A DNA stretch of 64,000 nt from Pantoea sp. WMus005 (lineage in GTDB: Bacteria; Pseudomonadota; Gammaproteobacteria; Enterobacterales; Enterobacteriaceae): contig NZ_JACBXU010000001.1 of the NCBI RefSeq assembly GCF_013415305.1, positions 1,364,001-1,428,000 of the forward strand, in the 5' to 3' direction. This document shows, in pieces, positions 1 through 9,210 of the stretch. Numbering within the stretch: the stretch's first letter is position 1; each line of letters begins with the position of its first letter. Position numbers and translations under genes: made by a program. The notes below the pieces were generated by a model. That model searched no databases. It was not told where the DNA came from and worked only from the letters and a program-made list of their open reading frames with translations.

Positions 1-838
1 CAGACCTTTCCTGCACGGCGCACCGGCTCACCGGTTTCCCACTCCGCACCTGCAAATCCGCCCGATAAAACCGCACCACCTCACCCACCACCAGCAGCGA
101 CGGCGACACCGGCTGATCCCGCGCGACCGTCTCCGCCAGCCCGCCCAGTGTGGTAATCAACACCCGCTGATCCGGTCGGGTGCCCTTCTCAATAATCGCC
201 ACCGGCGTCTCCGGATCGCGCCCCTGCGCCTGCAACTGCGCACTAATGGACGCACTCCAGCTCAACCCCATATAAAACACCAGCGTCTGATTCACCGCCG
301 ACAGCGCAGCCGCATCCAGCTGCGGCTCACCCCTCCGGCCATGCCCGGTAATCAACCGCAACGACTGTGCACAATCCCGATGCGTCAACGGAATCCCGCT
401 GGCGGCCGCACAGCCTACCGCCGCCGTAATCCCCGGCACCACCTCACAGCGAATCCCGGCCGCCTGCAGGCTCACCATCTCCTCGCCACCGCGACCAAAA
501 ATAAACGGATCGCCTCCCTTCAGGCGGATCACATTGCGCCCGCTGCGTGCCAGATCCACCAGCAACTTATTAATCTGCGCCTGCTTCAGCCCATGCTGTC
601 CAGGCTGCTTACCCACATCAATGCATAACGCACTCTCCGGCACCTCCGCCATCACCGCTTCACTTACCAGCCGGTCATACACCACCACCTCAGCCCGTTG
701 CAGTAATCGCAATGCCTTCACCGTCAGCAACTCAACATCACCAGGGCCTGCACCCACCAGCCATACTGCACCCTGCGGCTTTGCCGGATCGACCGGAGCC
801 AGTAACTTATCCAGAGAATCAATTGCTCGCGTCATCAT
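1..838 (-). CDS. cobA: Uroporphyrinogen-III C-methyltransferase (SUMT), 3' end outside window
   Basis: Uses S-adenosylmethionine to methylate uroporphyrinogen III to precorrin-2, the first step to siroheme, the cofactor of the nitrite reductase encoded upstream in the same operon. The N-terminus has the SUMT glycine loop VGAGPGD, followed by AEVVVYDRLVS, RLKGGDPFIFGRGGEE and the VVPGITAA...GIPLTHR segment, all typical of the family. About 279 codons are visible and the frame is still open at base 1, so only the last residues are missing. It is the single-domain type, without the dehydrogenase/ferrochelatase half of CysG. The start ATG at 838 overlaps the nasA stop (ATGA); a second in-frame ATG follows at 835. 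The overlap implies translational coupling and co-regulation with nitrate assimilation. Confidence 0.93.
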   Translation of the reverse strand, partial: MMTRAIDSLDKLLAPVDPAKPQGAVWLVGAGPGDVELLTVKALRLLQRAEVVVYDRLVSEAVMAEVPESALCIDVGKQPGQHGLKQAQINKLLVDLARSGRNVIRLKGGDPFIFGRGGEEMVSLQAAGIRCEVVPGITAAVGCAAASGIPLTHRDCAQSLRLITGHGRRGEPQLDAAALSAVNQTLVFYMGLSWSASISAQLQAQGRDPETPVAIIEKGTRPDQRVLITTLGGLAETVARDQPVSPSLLVVGEVVRFYRADLQVRSGKPVSRCAVQERS

Positions 839-3453
839 TCCTCCACAACCACATCGGACAGCAACAACTGCTTCAGCTCCGGAATACAGGAGCCGCACTG
901 CGTGCCGCATTTCAGCTTCTCACCCAACGCCTGAGTGCTCCGACACCCCTGCGCCATCGCCTGCAAAATCGTCTGCTCACCCACCGACATACAGCTACAG
1001 ATAATCCGGCCCGCCGCGCTGTGCTGCGCCGCCTGACCCGCCAGCACACTATGCCGCCCGGCAGCCTCCTGCGGCGCATCCGTAAACGCCGCCGCGACAA
1101 ACGCACTATCCAGCGACGGCAACGTGCTACCGGCATAAAACGCCACCTGCAACGCACCGTCACGCCAGGCCAGCAACCGGTAATCAGCGCCGCTACTGGT
1201 GGCGACCTGCACGTCACAGCCTGACAAATCAACCTGCCCGGTCAACCACGCTTGTGGCGATCCCACGCCTGCCAGCGCATACCGCTGCACCGCCGGAAAG
1301 GGCGCGCGCGACCAGTAACGCAATCCCGCGGGCTGGGTAATCCCACGCTGCCAGAGCCAGCCCTGCCAGCTCACTGCCAGCGGCAGAATCCTTACCGGCG
1401 TCTGCTTCAGCGCAGGCTGCCCCGAAAACGGACAGGCCCGGGCGGCGACCAGCATGCCGACATGACTCTGCTGACTGAACTGCCGGTTCCAGTGCATCGG
1501 CACAAACAGCTCGCCGCGCCGTATCCCCGAATCTATACGCACCCGGACGCTGATCCAGCCCATTACCGACTGCACCCGCGCCAGACTGCCCGCCGTCACG
1601 CCATACTGCGCGGCGTCAGCAGGATGCAGCGCCACAAAGGGCTCATCGCAATGCTGCATCAGACGCGGCACCAGCCCGGTGCGCGTCATGGTATGCCACT
1701 GATCCCGCACCCGACCGCTATTCATCAGCAGCGGATAAGCAGAATCTCGCCGCGCTAAGAGAGGCGTGGCCGGGACAAGCAGGCGGGCTTTACCGTCCGG
1801 ATGAAAGAAGCGGCGATCGCCAAACAACCGGGCACAGCCCTGCGGAAAATGACTGTTCACTGGCCACTGAACCGGACGCAGTGCATCCCATTCGGCCTGG
1901 TTCAGCTGCGCCAGCCCACTGATATCAAACGCCCGCTCTCCCCGATTTTCAAAGCCCGACAGCGCCGCATGCTCGCGGAAAACCTCCGACGGATGTTGCC
2001 AGTTGAACCCCTCGCTGAACCCTAATCGCTGCGCCACCTGCGCCAGTAGCCACCAGTCAGGCCGGGCATCACCGGGCGCGGCAGCAAAGGCGCGCTGGCG
2101 CGAAATACGCCGCTCTGAATTCGTTACGGTGCCATTCTTCTCGCCCCATCCCTGAGCAGGCAGCAGAATATTGGCAAAGGCACTGGTATCGGTCTGCGCT
2201 ATCACATCCGACACAATGACCAGCGGACAGGCCGCCAGCGCCTGCGCCACGCGGTTGCCCTCCGGCATCGACACCGCCGGATTGGTGCCCATAATCCACA
2301 CGGCTTTCACCTCGCCCTCGGCAATGGCTCTGAAGAGATCGAGCGCGGTCAGCCCCGGCTGGCGGGCCATCGACGGGCTGCGCCAGAAACGCTGCACCCG
2401 ATCGCAATCCGCTTCCGTAAAACCCATGTGCGCCGCCAGCTGATTCGCCAGACCACCCACCTCGCGACCGCCCATGGCATTCGGCTGTCCGGTCAGCGAA
2501 AAAGGCCCGCAGCCCGCGCGGCCAATTTTACCGGTCAGCAGATGCAGATTAAGCATCGCCTGGTTATTGTCGCTGCCTGTGGCGGACTGATTGATCCCCA
2601 TGCACCACAGCGTCAGCACCCGATCGTGCTGGCTGAACAGCTGAAAAAAGTGCGTCACCTGCTGCTCAGTCAAATCACAGGACTCTGCTACGCGCGCCAC
2701 ATCCCACTGCGCAGCCGCAGCCAGCGTTTCATCCACGCCATTCAGATGCGGCAACATGCTGCTATCAAGGCTATCCTGCTGCGCCAGCCAGTGCAGCAGG
2801 CCGGAAAACAACGCCGCATCGCTGCCGGGACGCAGCGGCAGATGCAGATCGGCCTGATCGCAGCTCGCCGTGCGGCGCGGATCAATCACCACAATGCGCA
2901 TCGCTGGCCGTTGCAGCTTCGCCTGCATCAGTCGCTGCCAGACCACCGGATGCGCCCAGGCGGCGTTAGAGCCCACCAGCAACACCAGATCGGCCTGCTC
3001 CAGATCCTCATAACAGCAGGGCACCGCATCGGCCCCCAGCGCCCGCTTGTAGCCAACCACCGCCGACGCCATGCAGAGCCGCGAATTGGTATCGATATTG
3101 GCAGCGCCGATGTAACCCTTCATCAGCTTATTGGCGACGTAGTAATCCTCAGTCAGCAGCTGCCCGGAGCCATAAAATGCCACGGCCTGCGGACCATATT
3201 GATCGATCACCGCACGCAATCCCGCCGCCGCCGCATCCAGCGCGTCGTCAAGGCTGACCTGCTGGCCGTTAACTTCGGCGGTCAGCAGACGCCCCTGCGG
3301 GGTCAGCGTCTCACCCAGCGCCGCACCCTTAACGCACAACCGGCCCGCATTGGCAGGATGCTGCGGATCGCCGACGACGATTGCCTGATGAGGTCCCTGC
3401 GGCGTGACGCAGACGCCACAGCCGACGCCGCAATAGGGACAGGTGCTGTTCAT
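835..3453 (-). CDS. nasA: Assimilatory nitrate reductase catalytic subunit
   Basis: Cytoplasmic molybdopterin enzyme of 872 residues that reduces nitrate to nitrite. The N-terminus carries the [4Fe-4S] ligands CPYCGVGC (Cys5, Cys8, Cys12) with the fourth Cys in GRLCVKG near residue 40. The long middle is a bis-MGD oxidoreductase domain (for example FYGSGQLLTEDYYVANKLMKG and MNSGRVRDQWHTMTRTG). The last 60 or so residues form a BFD-like [2Fe-2S] domain with CSCMSVGE and CGTQCGSC, as in Klebsiella-type NasA. Start ATG at 3453 overlaps the stop of the nitrite reductase gene (ATGA) and its own stop overlaps cobA, so three genes are translationally linked. Electrons probably come from the reductase part of the upstream fusion protein; that is inference. 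Confidence 0.95.
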   Translation of the reverse strand: MNSTCPYCGVGCGVCVTPQGPHQAIVVGDPQHPANAGRLCVKGAALGETLTPQGRLLTAEVNGQQVSLDDALDAAAAGLRAVIDQYGPQAVAFYGSGQLLTEDYYVANKLMKGYIGAANIDTNSRLCMASAVVGYKRALGADAVPCCYEDLEQADLVLLVGSNAAWAHPVVWQRLMQAKLQRPAMRIVVIDPRRTASCDQADLHLPLRPGSDAALFSGLLHWLAQQDSLDSSMLPHLNGVDETLAAAAQWDVARVAESCDLTEQQVTHFFQLFSQHDRVLTLWCMGINQSATGSDNNQAMLNLHLLTGKIGRAGCGPFSLTGQPNAMGGREVGGLANQLAAHMGFTEADCDRVQRFWRSPSMARQPGLTALDLFRAIAEGEVKAVWIMGTNPAVSMPEGNRVAQALAACPLVIVSDVIAQTDTSAFANILLPAQGWGEKNGTVTNSERRISRQRAFAAAPGDARPDWWLLAQVAQRLGFSEGFNWQHPSEVFREHAALSGFENRGERAFDISGLAQLNQAEWDALRPVQWPVNSHFPQGCARLFGDRRFFHPDGKARLLVPATPLLARRDSAYPLLMNSGRVRDQWHTMTRTGLVPRLMQHCDEPFVALHPADAAQYGVTAGSLARVQSVMGWISVRVRIDSGIRRGELFVPMHWNRQFSQQSHVGMLVAARACPFSGQPALKQTPVRILPLAVSWQGWLWQRGITQPAGLRYWSRAPFPAVQRYALAGVGSPQAWLTGQVDLSGCDVQVATSSGADYRLLAWRDGALQVAFYAGSTLPSLDSAFVAAAFTDAPQEAAGRHSVLAGQAAQHSAAGRIICSCMSVGEQTILQAMAQGCRSTQALGEKLKCGTQCGSCIPELKQLLLSDVVVEE

Positions 3454-6400
3454 GATGCCTGCGCCAGCTGGTTAAGCGGACGGTTTGCCAGCCAGATCTG
3501 CCCCGCTTCCAGCTTCACCGGCCAGCAGCGCAGCTGATGCTGCGGGTTATCCAGGCTCTGCCCGTCACGCAGCCGTATCCGCTGCTTGTAGAGCGGAGAG
3601 ATCACCACTGGCTCGCCGCCGACATCGCCCAGAATCCCGCGCGACAGCACGCTGGCGTCGCTGCCGGGTTCGCGATCTTCCAGCGCAAAGAGCGCATCAC
3701 CAAAGCGAAACAGCGCAACACGCTCACTGCCGAGTCGCGCCCCGATCCCGGCCTCCGGCGGAATCGCGTCCAGGGCGCAGATCGCACTCCACGGCTCGGC
3801 GGGCAGCTGCAGCAGCGGACGCGCGGCCACAGACTCAGGCTGGCGCTGACCGCGTACCCGGCTGTAGTGCAGCGATTCATCAGGCTGGTCGCTGTTGACC
3901 GTCGGCGTAAACAGCGCAAGCCGCGACGGGTCCGCCAGGGTGGTCTGCCACTCACACTGGTATGCCTCCACCACCCGCTGCATCTCCTGCTCCAGCGTCG
4001 CACCCAGCCCGAGGCTATCCTCAATCACCACCTGCCGCAGGTAATCCAGACCGCCTTCCAGGTTGTCCATCCAGACGCTGGTACGCTGCAGGCGATCGGC
4101 GGTGCGGATATAGAACATCAGCAGGCGATCGACATAACGCAGCAGCGTAGCGTCATCGAGATCGCTGGCGAACAGGTCGGCGTGGCGCGGCTTCATGCCG
4201 CCATTGCCGCAGACGTAGAGGTTCCAGCCCTTTTCGGTGGCGATCACACCGATATCTTTGCTCTGCGCCTCCGCACATTCGCGGGTACAGCCCGAAACGG
4301 CCATCTTGATCTTATGCGGCGCGCGCAGCCCCTTGTAGCGATTCTCCAGCGCGATGGCGAAAGCGGTGGAATCCTGCACGCCGTAGCGACACCAGGTTGA
4401 TCCCACACAGGATTTCACCGTGCGCAGTGACTTGCCGTAGGCATGACCGGTTTCGAAACCGGCAGCGAGCAGCGTCTGCCAGATATCGGGTAGTTGATCG
4501 AGCCGCGCGCCAAACAGATCGATACGCTGACCGCCGGTGATTTTGGTGTAGAGATCGTAACGCGCGGCCACCTCGCCAATGGCGATCAGCCCCTGCGGCG
4601 TGATTTCACCCGCCGGGACGCGCGGCACGACCGAATAGGTGCCATCTTTCTGGATGTTGGCAAAGTAGCGGTCGTTGGTGTCCTGCAGCGGCAGATGCGC
4701 CGGTTTCAGCAAATAATCATTCCAGCAGGAGGCGAGCAGTGACGCCACCAGCGGCTTGCAGATCTCGCAGCCCTGCCCCCGTCCGTGCGCTGCCAGCAGC
4801 GCCTCAAAAGTCCTGAACTCGCCAGCCCGGACCAGGTGATACAGCTCCTGCCGCGAATAACTGAAGTGGTCGCAGACATCTTTTTTCACCTCAACGCCGA
4901 GATTTTCCAGCTGAAACTCCATCACCTGCTTCACCAGCGCCGCGCAGCCGCCGCAGCCGGTCGCCGCTTTGGTGCAGCTCTTAATGCTGCTCATCTCACT
5001 GCATCCGCCTTTCACCGCCTCACAGATATCACCCTTGCTGACGTTGTGGCAGGAACAGACCTGGGCGCTGTCCGGCAATGCCGCGACGCCCGGTGCTTTC
5101 GGCGCACCCGCCAGCGCAGGCAGGATCAGGCTTTCGGGCGCAGCAGGCAGCGGCAGGTCGTTGAGCATCATCTGCAGCAGCGTGGCGTAATCATTGCTGT
5201 CGCCGACCAGCACGCCGCCCAGCAGCCGGGTGCCCTCCGCAGAGACCACGATTTTCTTGTAGATGCCTTTTGGCCCGTCGGTCCAGTGATAGTGCTGGCT
5301 GCCCGGCGTGCGGCCATGCGCGTCACCAAAGGAGGCGACCTCCACGCCCAGCAGTTTCAGTTTGGTGCTCATGTCCGCGCCGCTGAAGGCGGCGGGTTCA
5401 GCCGCCAGATGGCCGGCCAGTACCCGCGCCATCTGATACCCCGGTGCGACCAGACCAAAGATCTGGCCGTTCCACAGTGCGCATTCCCCAATGGCAAACA
5501 CGTCGTCATCGCTGGTCTGACAGCGATCGTTAATTTCGATGCCGCCACGCGGTCCCAGCGTCAGGCCCGCCTCACGCGCCAGCTCATCGCGCGGCCGGAT
5601 ACCGGCAGAGAACAGCACCAGATCGCCGGGTAAACGGCTGCCGTCAGCAAAACACAGCATTACGCTGCCATCGGGCTGACGTTCGATTCGTTCGGTCTGT
5701 TTTGAGGTGTGAACTGTCACGCCCAGCGCGTCGATCTTCTGACGCAGCATCAGCGCCCCGCCCTCATCGAGCTGCACCGCCATCAGACGCGGCGCGAACT
5801 CCACCACATGCGTCTCCAGTCCAAGCTGCCGCAGCGCATTCGCCGCCTCCAGACCCAGCAGACCGCCGCCAATGACGATGCCGCGCTGACTAAGGCGGGC
5901 GCAGGCGGAAACGGCATCGAGATCATCCAGTGTGCGATAGACAAAGCAGCGTTCGCCGTCGTGGCCCGGCACTGGCGGGACAAAAGCGCGTGAGCCGGTC
6001 GCCAGCACCAGCTTATCCCACGCCAGCTCATTGCCCGCGTTGTCACGCAGGCTGCGCTGCTGGCGGTCGATCGACACGACACGACAGCCGCTGCGCAGTT
6101 CGATACCGTGCAGCGCAAAGAAGTCCGCGCCGACCATCGACAGATCGTCAGCCGTTTTGCCGTTGAAATAGTCCGACAGATGCACCCGATCGTAAGCCTG
6201 CTGGCGCTCCTCACCGTAAACCACAATGTGATAGTGCTGATGCATTTCGCGGGCAACCAGCTGTTCAAGAAAGTGGTGACTGACCATGCCGTGACCAATC
6301 ACGGCTAATACCGGTTTACTCATCTCAGGACTCTCTGCAGCCTGTGGCTGCGGTTCAGGTTGATCGTGATCGAACAGGGCATCAAGCGTGACAGGTTCAG

Positions 6401-7514
6401 CGCGCTGCAGGCGTTCCAGCAGTGCAGCGCCCTGCCGGGTGTCACCAGAGAGCAGCACGCCACAGAGGCGGCCCTGACGGAGAAAAAGGCGGCGGTAATC
6501 GCAGGAGAGGGGATCAAAACTGCTGATGGACGGTGCCTCACTGACATCACCGGCACTGAACAGCGAAATGCCGCTGACCTTAAGGCGCGTCGCCAGCGGC
6601 TGGCTGATAAAATCCGCCAGTGGCGATCCAGCCAGTTGCGCCGCCAGAATCTGAGCCTGCGCCAGGCAGGGCGCGACCAGACCAAAGGTTTCGCCCGCGA
6701 TTTCACAGCACTCACCCACCGCGTAAACATCGGGAATGACGCTGCGCAGCTGACCATCCACCAGAATGCCGCGCTGACATGGCAGCCCTGCGGCCTGCGC
6801 CAGCGCTACCTCCGGCTGCACCCCGATGGCGATTACCACCTGCGCAGCGGTGCAGTGACGCCCGCAAATCAGCACTACGCCCTCCTCATCAATCGCCGTG
6901 AGTCCGCTGTTCAGTTCACAGCGGATGCCGCGCTGTGCCAATGCCGTCAGCAATAGCTCGCCCGCTTTTGCATCCAGCTGGCGATCCAGCAGCCAGGGTT
7001 TGTGGTGGACCAGCGTGACTTCACGGCCACGGGCGCGGAGTGCTGCTGCCGCTTCAATGCCGAGAAACCCCCCGCCCAGTATCACCACCGGGCCCTGGCC
7101 CGCCAGCAGTCGCCGGACATCAGCGATGCTGCGAAAGCCCAGTACGCTTTCCGCATCGATACCAGGAATTGCGGGCAGACGGGGTTGTGAACCGGTGGCA
7201 AACACCAGCCGATCCCAGCCGAGCTGGCGCCGATCGGTCTGCACCGTCCGCGCAGCCAGATCGACCTGCAGTACGGTTTCGCCAGTCAGCAGCGTGACGC
7301 CGTGCCGCTGATACCAGTCGCGATCGTGGATCAGGGTGTCACTGAAGGACTTTTCACCCGCCAGCACCGGCGACAGCAGCACGCGGTTGTAGTTGCCGTG
7401 GGGCTCGCAGCCAATGACCGTGATGGCGTAACGCAGCGGTGCACGTTGCAGCAGGCTCTCTACCATCTGCATCCCCGCCATGCCATTGCCTATCACCAGC
7501 AACCGTTGCCTCAT
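3450..7514 (-). CDS. nirB: Fused NasC-like flavin reductase / NirB nitrite reductase / NirD-like domain
   Basis: A 1354-residue protein starting at ATG 7514, which has a good ribosome site (AAGGAG); a longer in-frame reading from 7598 would invade nasD. Order of parts: residues 1 to about 385 are a FAD/NAD(P) reductase (VIGNGMAGMQMVE, ATGSQPR, ILGGGFLGIEAA), resembling the NasC electron-transfer protein. A Pro/Gln-rich linker follows. From Met398 (SKPVLAVIGHGM) comes a second FAD/NAD module, the start of classical NirB. A BFD [2Fe-2S] region with CSCHNVSKGD lies near 818-870. The siroheme/[4Fe-4S] centre has CVGSTWC near 1033 and CTREC near 1076. The last 120 residues resemble the small subunit NirD. 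It reduces nitrite to ammonium. In Klebsiella, as recalled, nasC and nasB are separate genes; here they are one frame. Confidence 0.92.
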   Translation of the reverse strand: MRQRLLVIGNGMAGMQMVESLLQRAPLRYAITVIGCEPHGNYNRVLLSPVLAGEKSFSDTLIHDRDWYQRHGVTLLTGETVLQVDLAARTVQTDRRQLGWDRLVFATGSQPRLPAIPGIDAESVLGFRSIADVRRLLAGQGPVVILGGGFLGIEAAAALRARGREVTLVHHKPWLLDRQLDAKAGELLLTALAQRGIRCELNSGLTAIDEEGVVLICGRHCTAAQVVIAIGVQPEVALAQAAGLPCQRGILVDGQLRSVIPDVYAVGECCEIAGETFGLVAPCLAQAQILAAQLAGSPLADFISQPLATRLKVSGISLFSAGDVSEAPSISSFDPLSCDYRRLFLRQGRLCGVLLSGDTRQGAALLERLQRAEPVTLDALFDHDQPEPQPQAAESPEMSKPVLAVIGHGMVSHHFLEQLVAREMHQHYHIVVYGEERQQAYDRVHLSDYFNGKTADDLSMVGADFFALHGIELRSGCRVVSIDRQQRSLRDNAGNELAWDKLVLATGSRAFVPPVPGHDGERCFVYRTLDDLDAVSACARLSQRGIVIGGGLLGLEAANALRQLGLETHVVEFAPRLMAVQLDEGGALMLRQKIDALGVTVHTSKQTERIERQPDGSVMLCFADGSRLPGDLVLFSAGIRPRDELAREAGLTLGPRGGIEINDRCQTSDDDVFAIGECALWNGQIFGLVAPGYQMARVLAGHLAAEPAAFSGADMSTKLKLLGVEVASFGDAHGRTPGSQHYHWTDGPKGIYKKIVVSAEGTRLLGGVLVGDSNDYATLLQMMLNDLPLPAAPESLILPALAGAPKAPGVAALPDSAQVCSCHNVSKGDICEAVKGGCSEMSSIKSCTKAATGCGGCAALVKQVMEFQLENLGVEVKKDVCDHFSYSRQELYHLVRAGEFRTFEALLAAHGRGQGCEICKPLVASLLASCWNDYLLKPAHLPLQDTNDRYFANIQKDGTYSVVPRVPAGEITPQGLIAIGEVAARYDLYTKITGGQRIDLFGARLDQLPDIWQTLLAAGFETGHAYGKSLRTVKSCVGSTWCRYGVQDSTAFAIALENRYKGLRAPHKIKMAVSGCTRECAEAQSKDIGVIATEKGWNLYVCGNGGMKPRHADLFASDLDDATLLRYVDRLLMFYIRTADRLQRTSVWMDNLEGGLDYLRQVVIEDSLGLGATLEQEMQRVVEAYQCEWQTTLADPSRLALFTPTVNSDQPDESLHYSRVRGQRQPESVAARPLLQLPAEPWSAICALDAIPPEAGIGARLGSERVALFRFGDALFALEDREPGSDASVLSRGILGDVGGEPVVISPLYKQRIRLRDGQSLDNPQHQLRCWPVKLEAGQIWLANRPLNQLAQAS

Positions 7515-7524
7515 GGTCTGCTCC

Positions 7525-8316
7525 TTATGCCGCCGTGGTCTGTTTTTCATAGAGAAAATGCAGCACTTTCTGGCGCAGCTGGTGGTAGCGCGGCTCATCT
7601 GCCAGCGCGACCCGCGAGCGCGGACGCGGCAGATCGACCGTGAGGATTTCGCCGACCTGCGCTGCCGGGCCGTTGGTCATCATCAGCACCCGGTCGGACA
7701 GCAGCACCGCTTCATCCACGTCATGGGTGATCAGGACAATGGTGGTATTCAGCTCCTGCTGAATGCGCATTACGCTGTCCTGCAGGTGGGCGCGGGTTAA
7801 CGCATCCAGCGCGCCAAACGGCTCATCCAGCAGCAGCACACGCGGCTTCATCGCCAGGGCACGCGCAATGCCGACGCGCTGCTTCATGCCACCAGAGATT
7901 TCGCCAGGCCGCTTGTGCATGGCGTGGCTCATCTGCACCCGATTAAGGTTGTGCTCGATCCAGTCGCGCATTTCCGCTTTGCTGAAACGTCCTTTAAATA
8001 CCTGCTGAACCGCCAGTTCGACGTTCTGAAATGCCGTCAGCCACGGCAGCAGTGAATGGTTCTGAAACACCACCGCGCGCTCCGGGCCCGGTCCGGTAAT
8101 CTCACGGTTATCACACAGCAGCACGCCGCTGCTGGGACGGGTTAATCCGGCAATCAGGTTCAGCAGCGTCGATTTGCCGCAGCCGGAATGGCCAATCAGG
8201 CTCAGGGTTTCCCCTTCGTGGATATCAAAGCTGACGCTGTCCAGTGCCAGGAACTCGCCGCTGGCAGTGTTGAAACGCTGGCTCACCTGCTGAACGCGAA
8301 TAATGTGTTGCTGCAT
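7525..8316 (-). CDS. nasD: Nitrate/nitrite ABC transporter ATP-binding protein
   Basis: ATPase of 263 residues that powers nitrate import through the NasE permease. It shows Walker A GHSGCGKST near residue 40, Q-loop VFQNHSLLPW, signature ISGGMKQR, Walker B VLLLDEPFGALD and switch histidine ITHDVDEA. It is the single-domain NrtD/TauB/SsuB-like type used by nitrate, sulfonate and taurine importers. The neighbouring nitrate-binding protein and nitrate reductase fix the substrate. The gene lies 10 nt upstream of the fused nitrite reductase and 10 nt downstream of nasE. Confidence 0.94.
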   Translation of the reverse strand: MQQHIIRVQQVSQRFNTASGEFLALDSVSFDIHEGETLSLIGHSGCGKSTLLNLIAGLTRPSSGVLLCDNREITGPGPERAVVFQNHSLLPWLTAFQNVELAVQQVFKGRFSKAEMRDWIEHNLNRVQMSHAMHKRPGEISGGMKQRVGIARALAMKPRVLLLDEPFGALDALTRAHLQDSVMRIQQELNTTIVLITHDVDEAVLLSDRVLMMTNGPAAQVGEILTVDLPRPRSRVALADEPRYHQLRQKVLHFLYEKQTTAA

Positions 8317-8326
8317 GATGTTCTCC

Positions 8327-9199
8327 TTATTTTTCCCAGCTGAAACGACGCACCAGCAGCATCAGGCCCTGCTCCAGCAGCAGCCCGACCACACCGATAA
8401 TCAGAATGGCGATCAGAATGTTTGCCACATTGAGGTTGTTCCACTCATTCCAGATCCAGAAGCCGATCCCCAGCCCGCCGGTCAGCATTTCGGCGGCAAC
8501 AATCACCAGCCACGCGATGCCGATAGAGAGACGTACCCCGGTGAGCACCGCAGGCAGCACGGCGGGCAGCAGAATCCGGCGCATCACCGTCCATTCGGAG
8601 AGCTGTAACACCCGCGCGACGTTGAGGTAATCCTGTGGAATGCGCTGCACTCCTTCGGCGGTGTTGATGATCATCGGCCAGATGGAACAGATAAAAATGG
8701 TCCAGCTGGCGGCCGGCTCGGCGCGCTGAAACAGCAACAGTCCAATCGGCAGCCAGGCCAGTGGGCTGACCGGGCGCAGCAGGGCAATAATCGGATTGAA
8801 CATCCGCGTCATAAAGGTGAAGCGCCCCAGCAGAAAACCCGCCGGAATGCCCACCAGCGCGGCGAGGCCAAAGCCGATGGCGACGCGCTGCAGCGAGGCC
8901 ATCACATTCCAGCCGATGCCCTGATCGTTGGGGCCATTGCTGTAGAACGGGTCAGCGAACAGAATCTGTGCGGCCTGCCAGGTCGCGTAAGGCGAAGGAA
9001 ACGAGGGTTCGGACAAGGCGGCGATCTGCCACACCAGCAACATCAACAGCAGGCCACCCGCAGCCGGAATGCAGCGCTGCAAGAACGGACGCAGCCGTGC
9101 CGGACGAACGGCGGCTTTCGGGGTGACCTGTAACGGAATCACGGTGGCACTGCCGGGGGTTTGCTCTGGCTGAGCCAGCGCGCGCGCGTCAGTTCTCAT
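8327..9199 (-). CDS. nasE: Nitrate ABC transporter permease
   Basis: Inner-membrane permease of 290 residues (NrtB family, BPD_transp_1 fold). A polar 40-residue N-terminus precedes a first membrane segment (ipAAGGLLLMLLVWQIAAL) and about five further hydrophobic helices. The cytoplasmic loop contacting the ATPase reads RVLQLSEWTVMRRILLPAVLPAVLTGVR. It ends 10 nt before nasD and starts 11 nt after nasF, so the three transporter genes form one transcription unit. Confidence 0.94.
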   Translation of the reverse strand: MRTDARALAQPEQTPGSATVIPLQVTPKAAVRPARLRPFLQRCIPAAGGLLLMLLVWQIAALSEPSFPSPYATWQAAQILFADPFYSNGPNDQGIGWNVMASLQRVAIGFGLAALVGIPAGFLLGRFTFMTRMFNPIIALLRPVSPLAWLPIGLLLFQRAEPAASWTIFICSIWPMIINTAEGVQRIPQDYLNVARVLQLSEWTVMRRILLPAVLPAVLTGVRLSIGIAWLVIVAAEMLTGGLGIGFWIWNEWNNLNVANILIAILIIGVVGLLLEQGLMLLVRRFSWEK

Positions 9200-9210
9200 A
9201 ACAACCTCTC

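Noticed and set aside
2428..3537. Long plus-strand open frame opposite nasA
   Set aside because: Shadow of a GC-rich gene: composition rich in Arg/His/Gln, no family resemblance, no ribosome site, and nasA on the other strand is certain.
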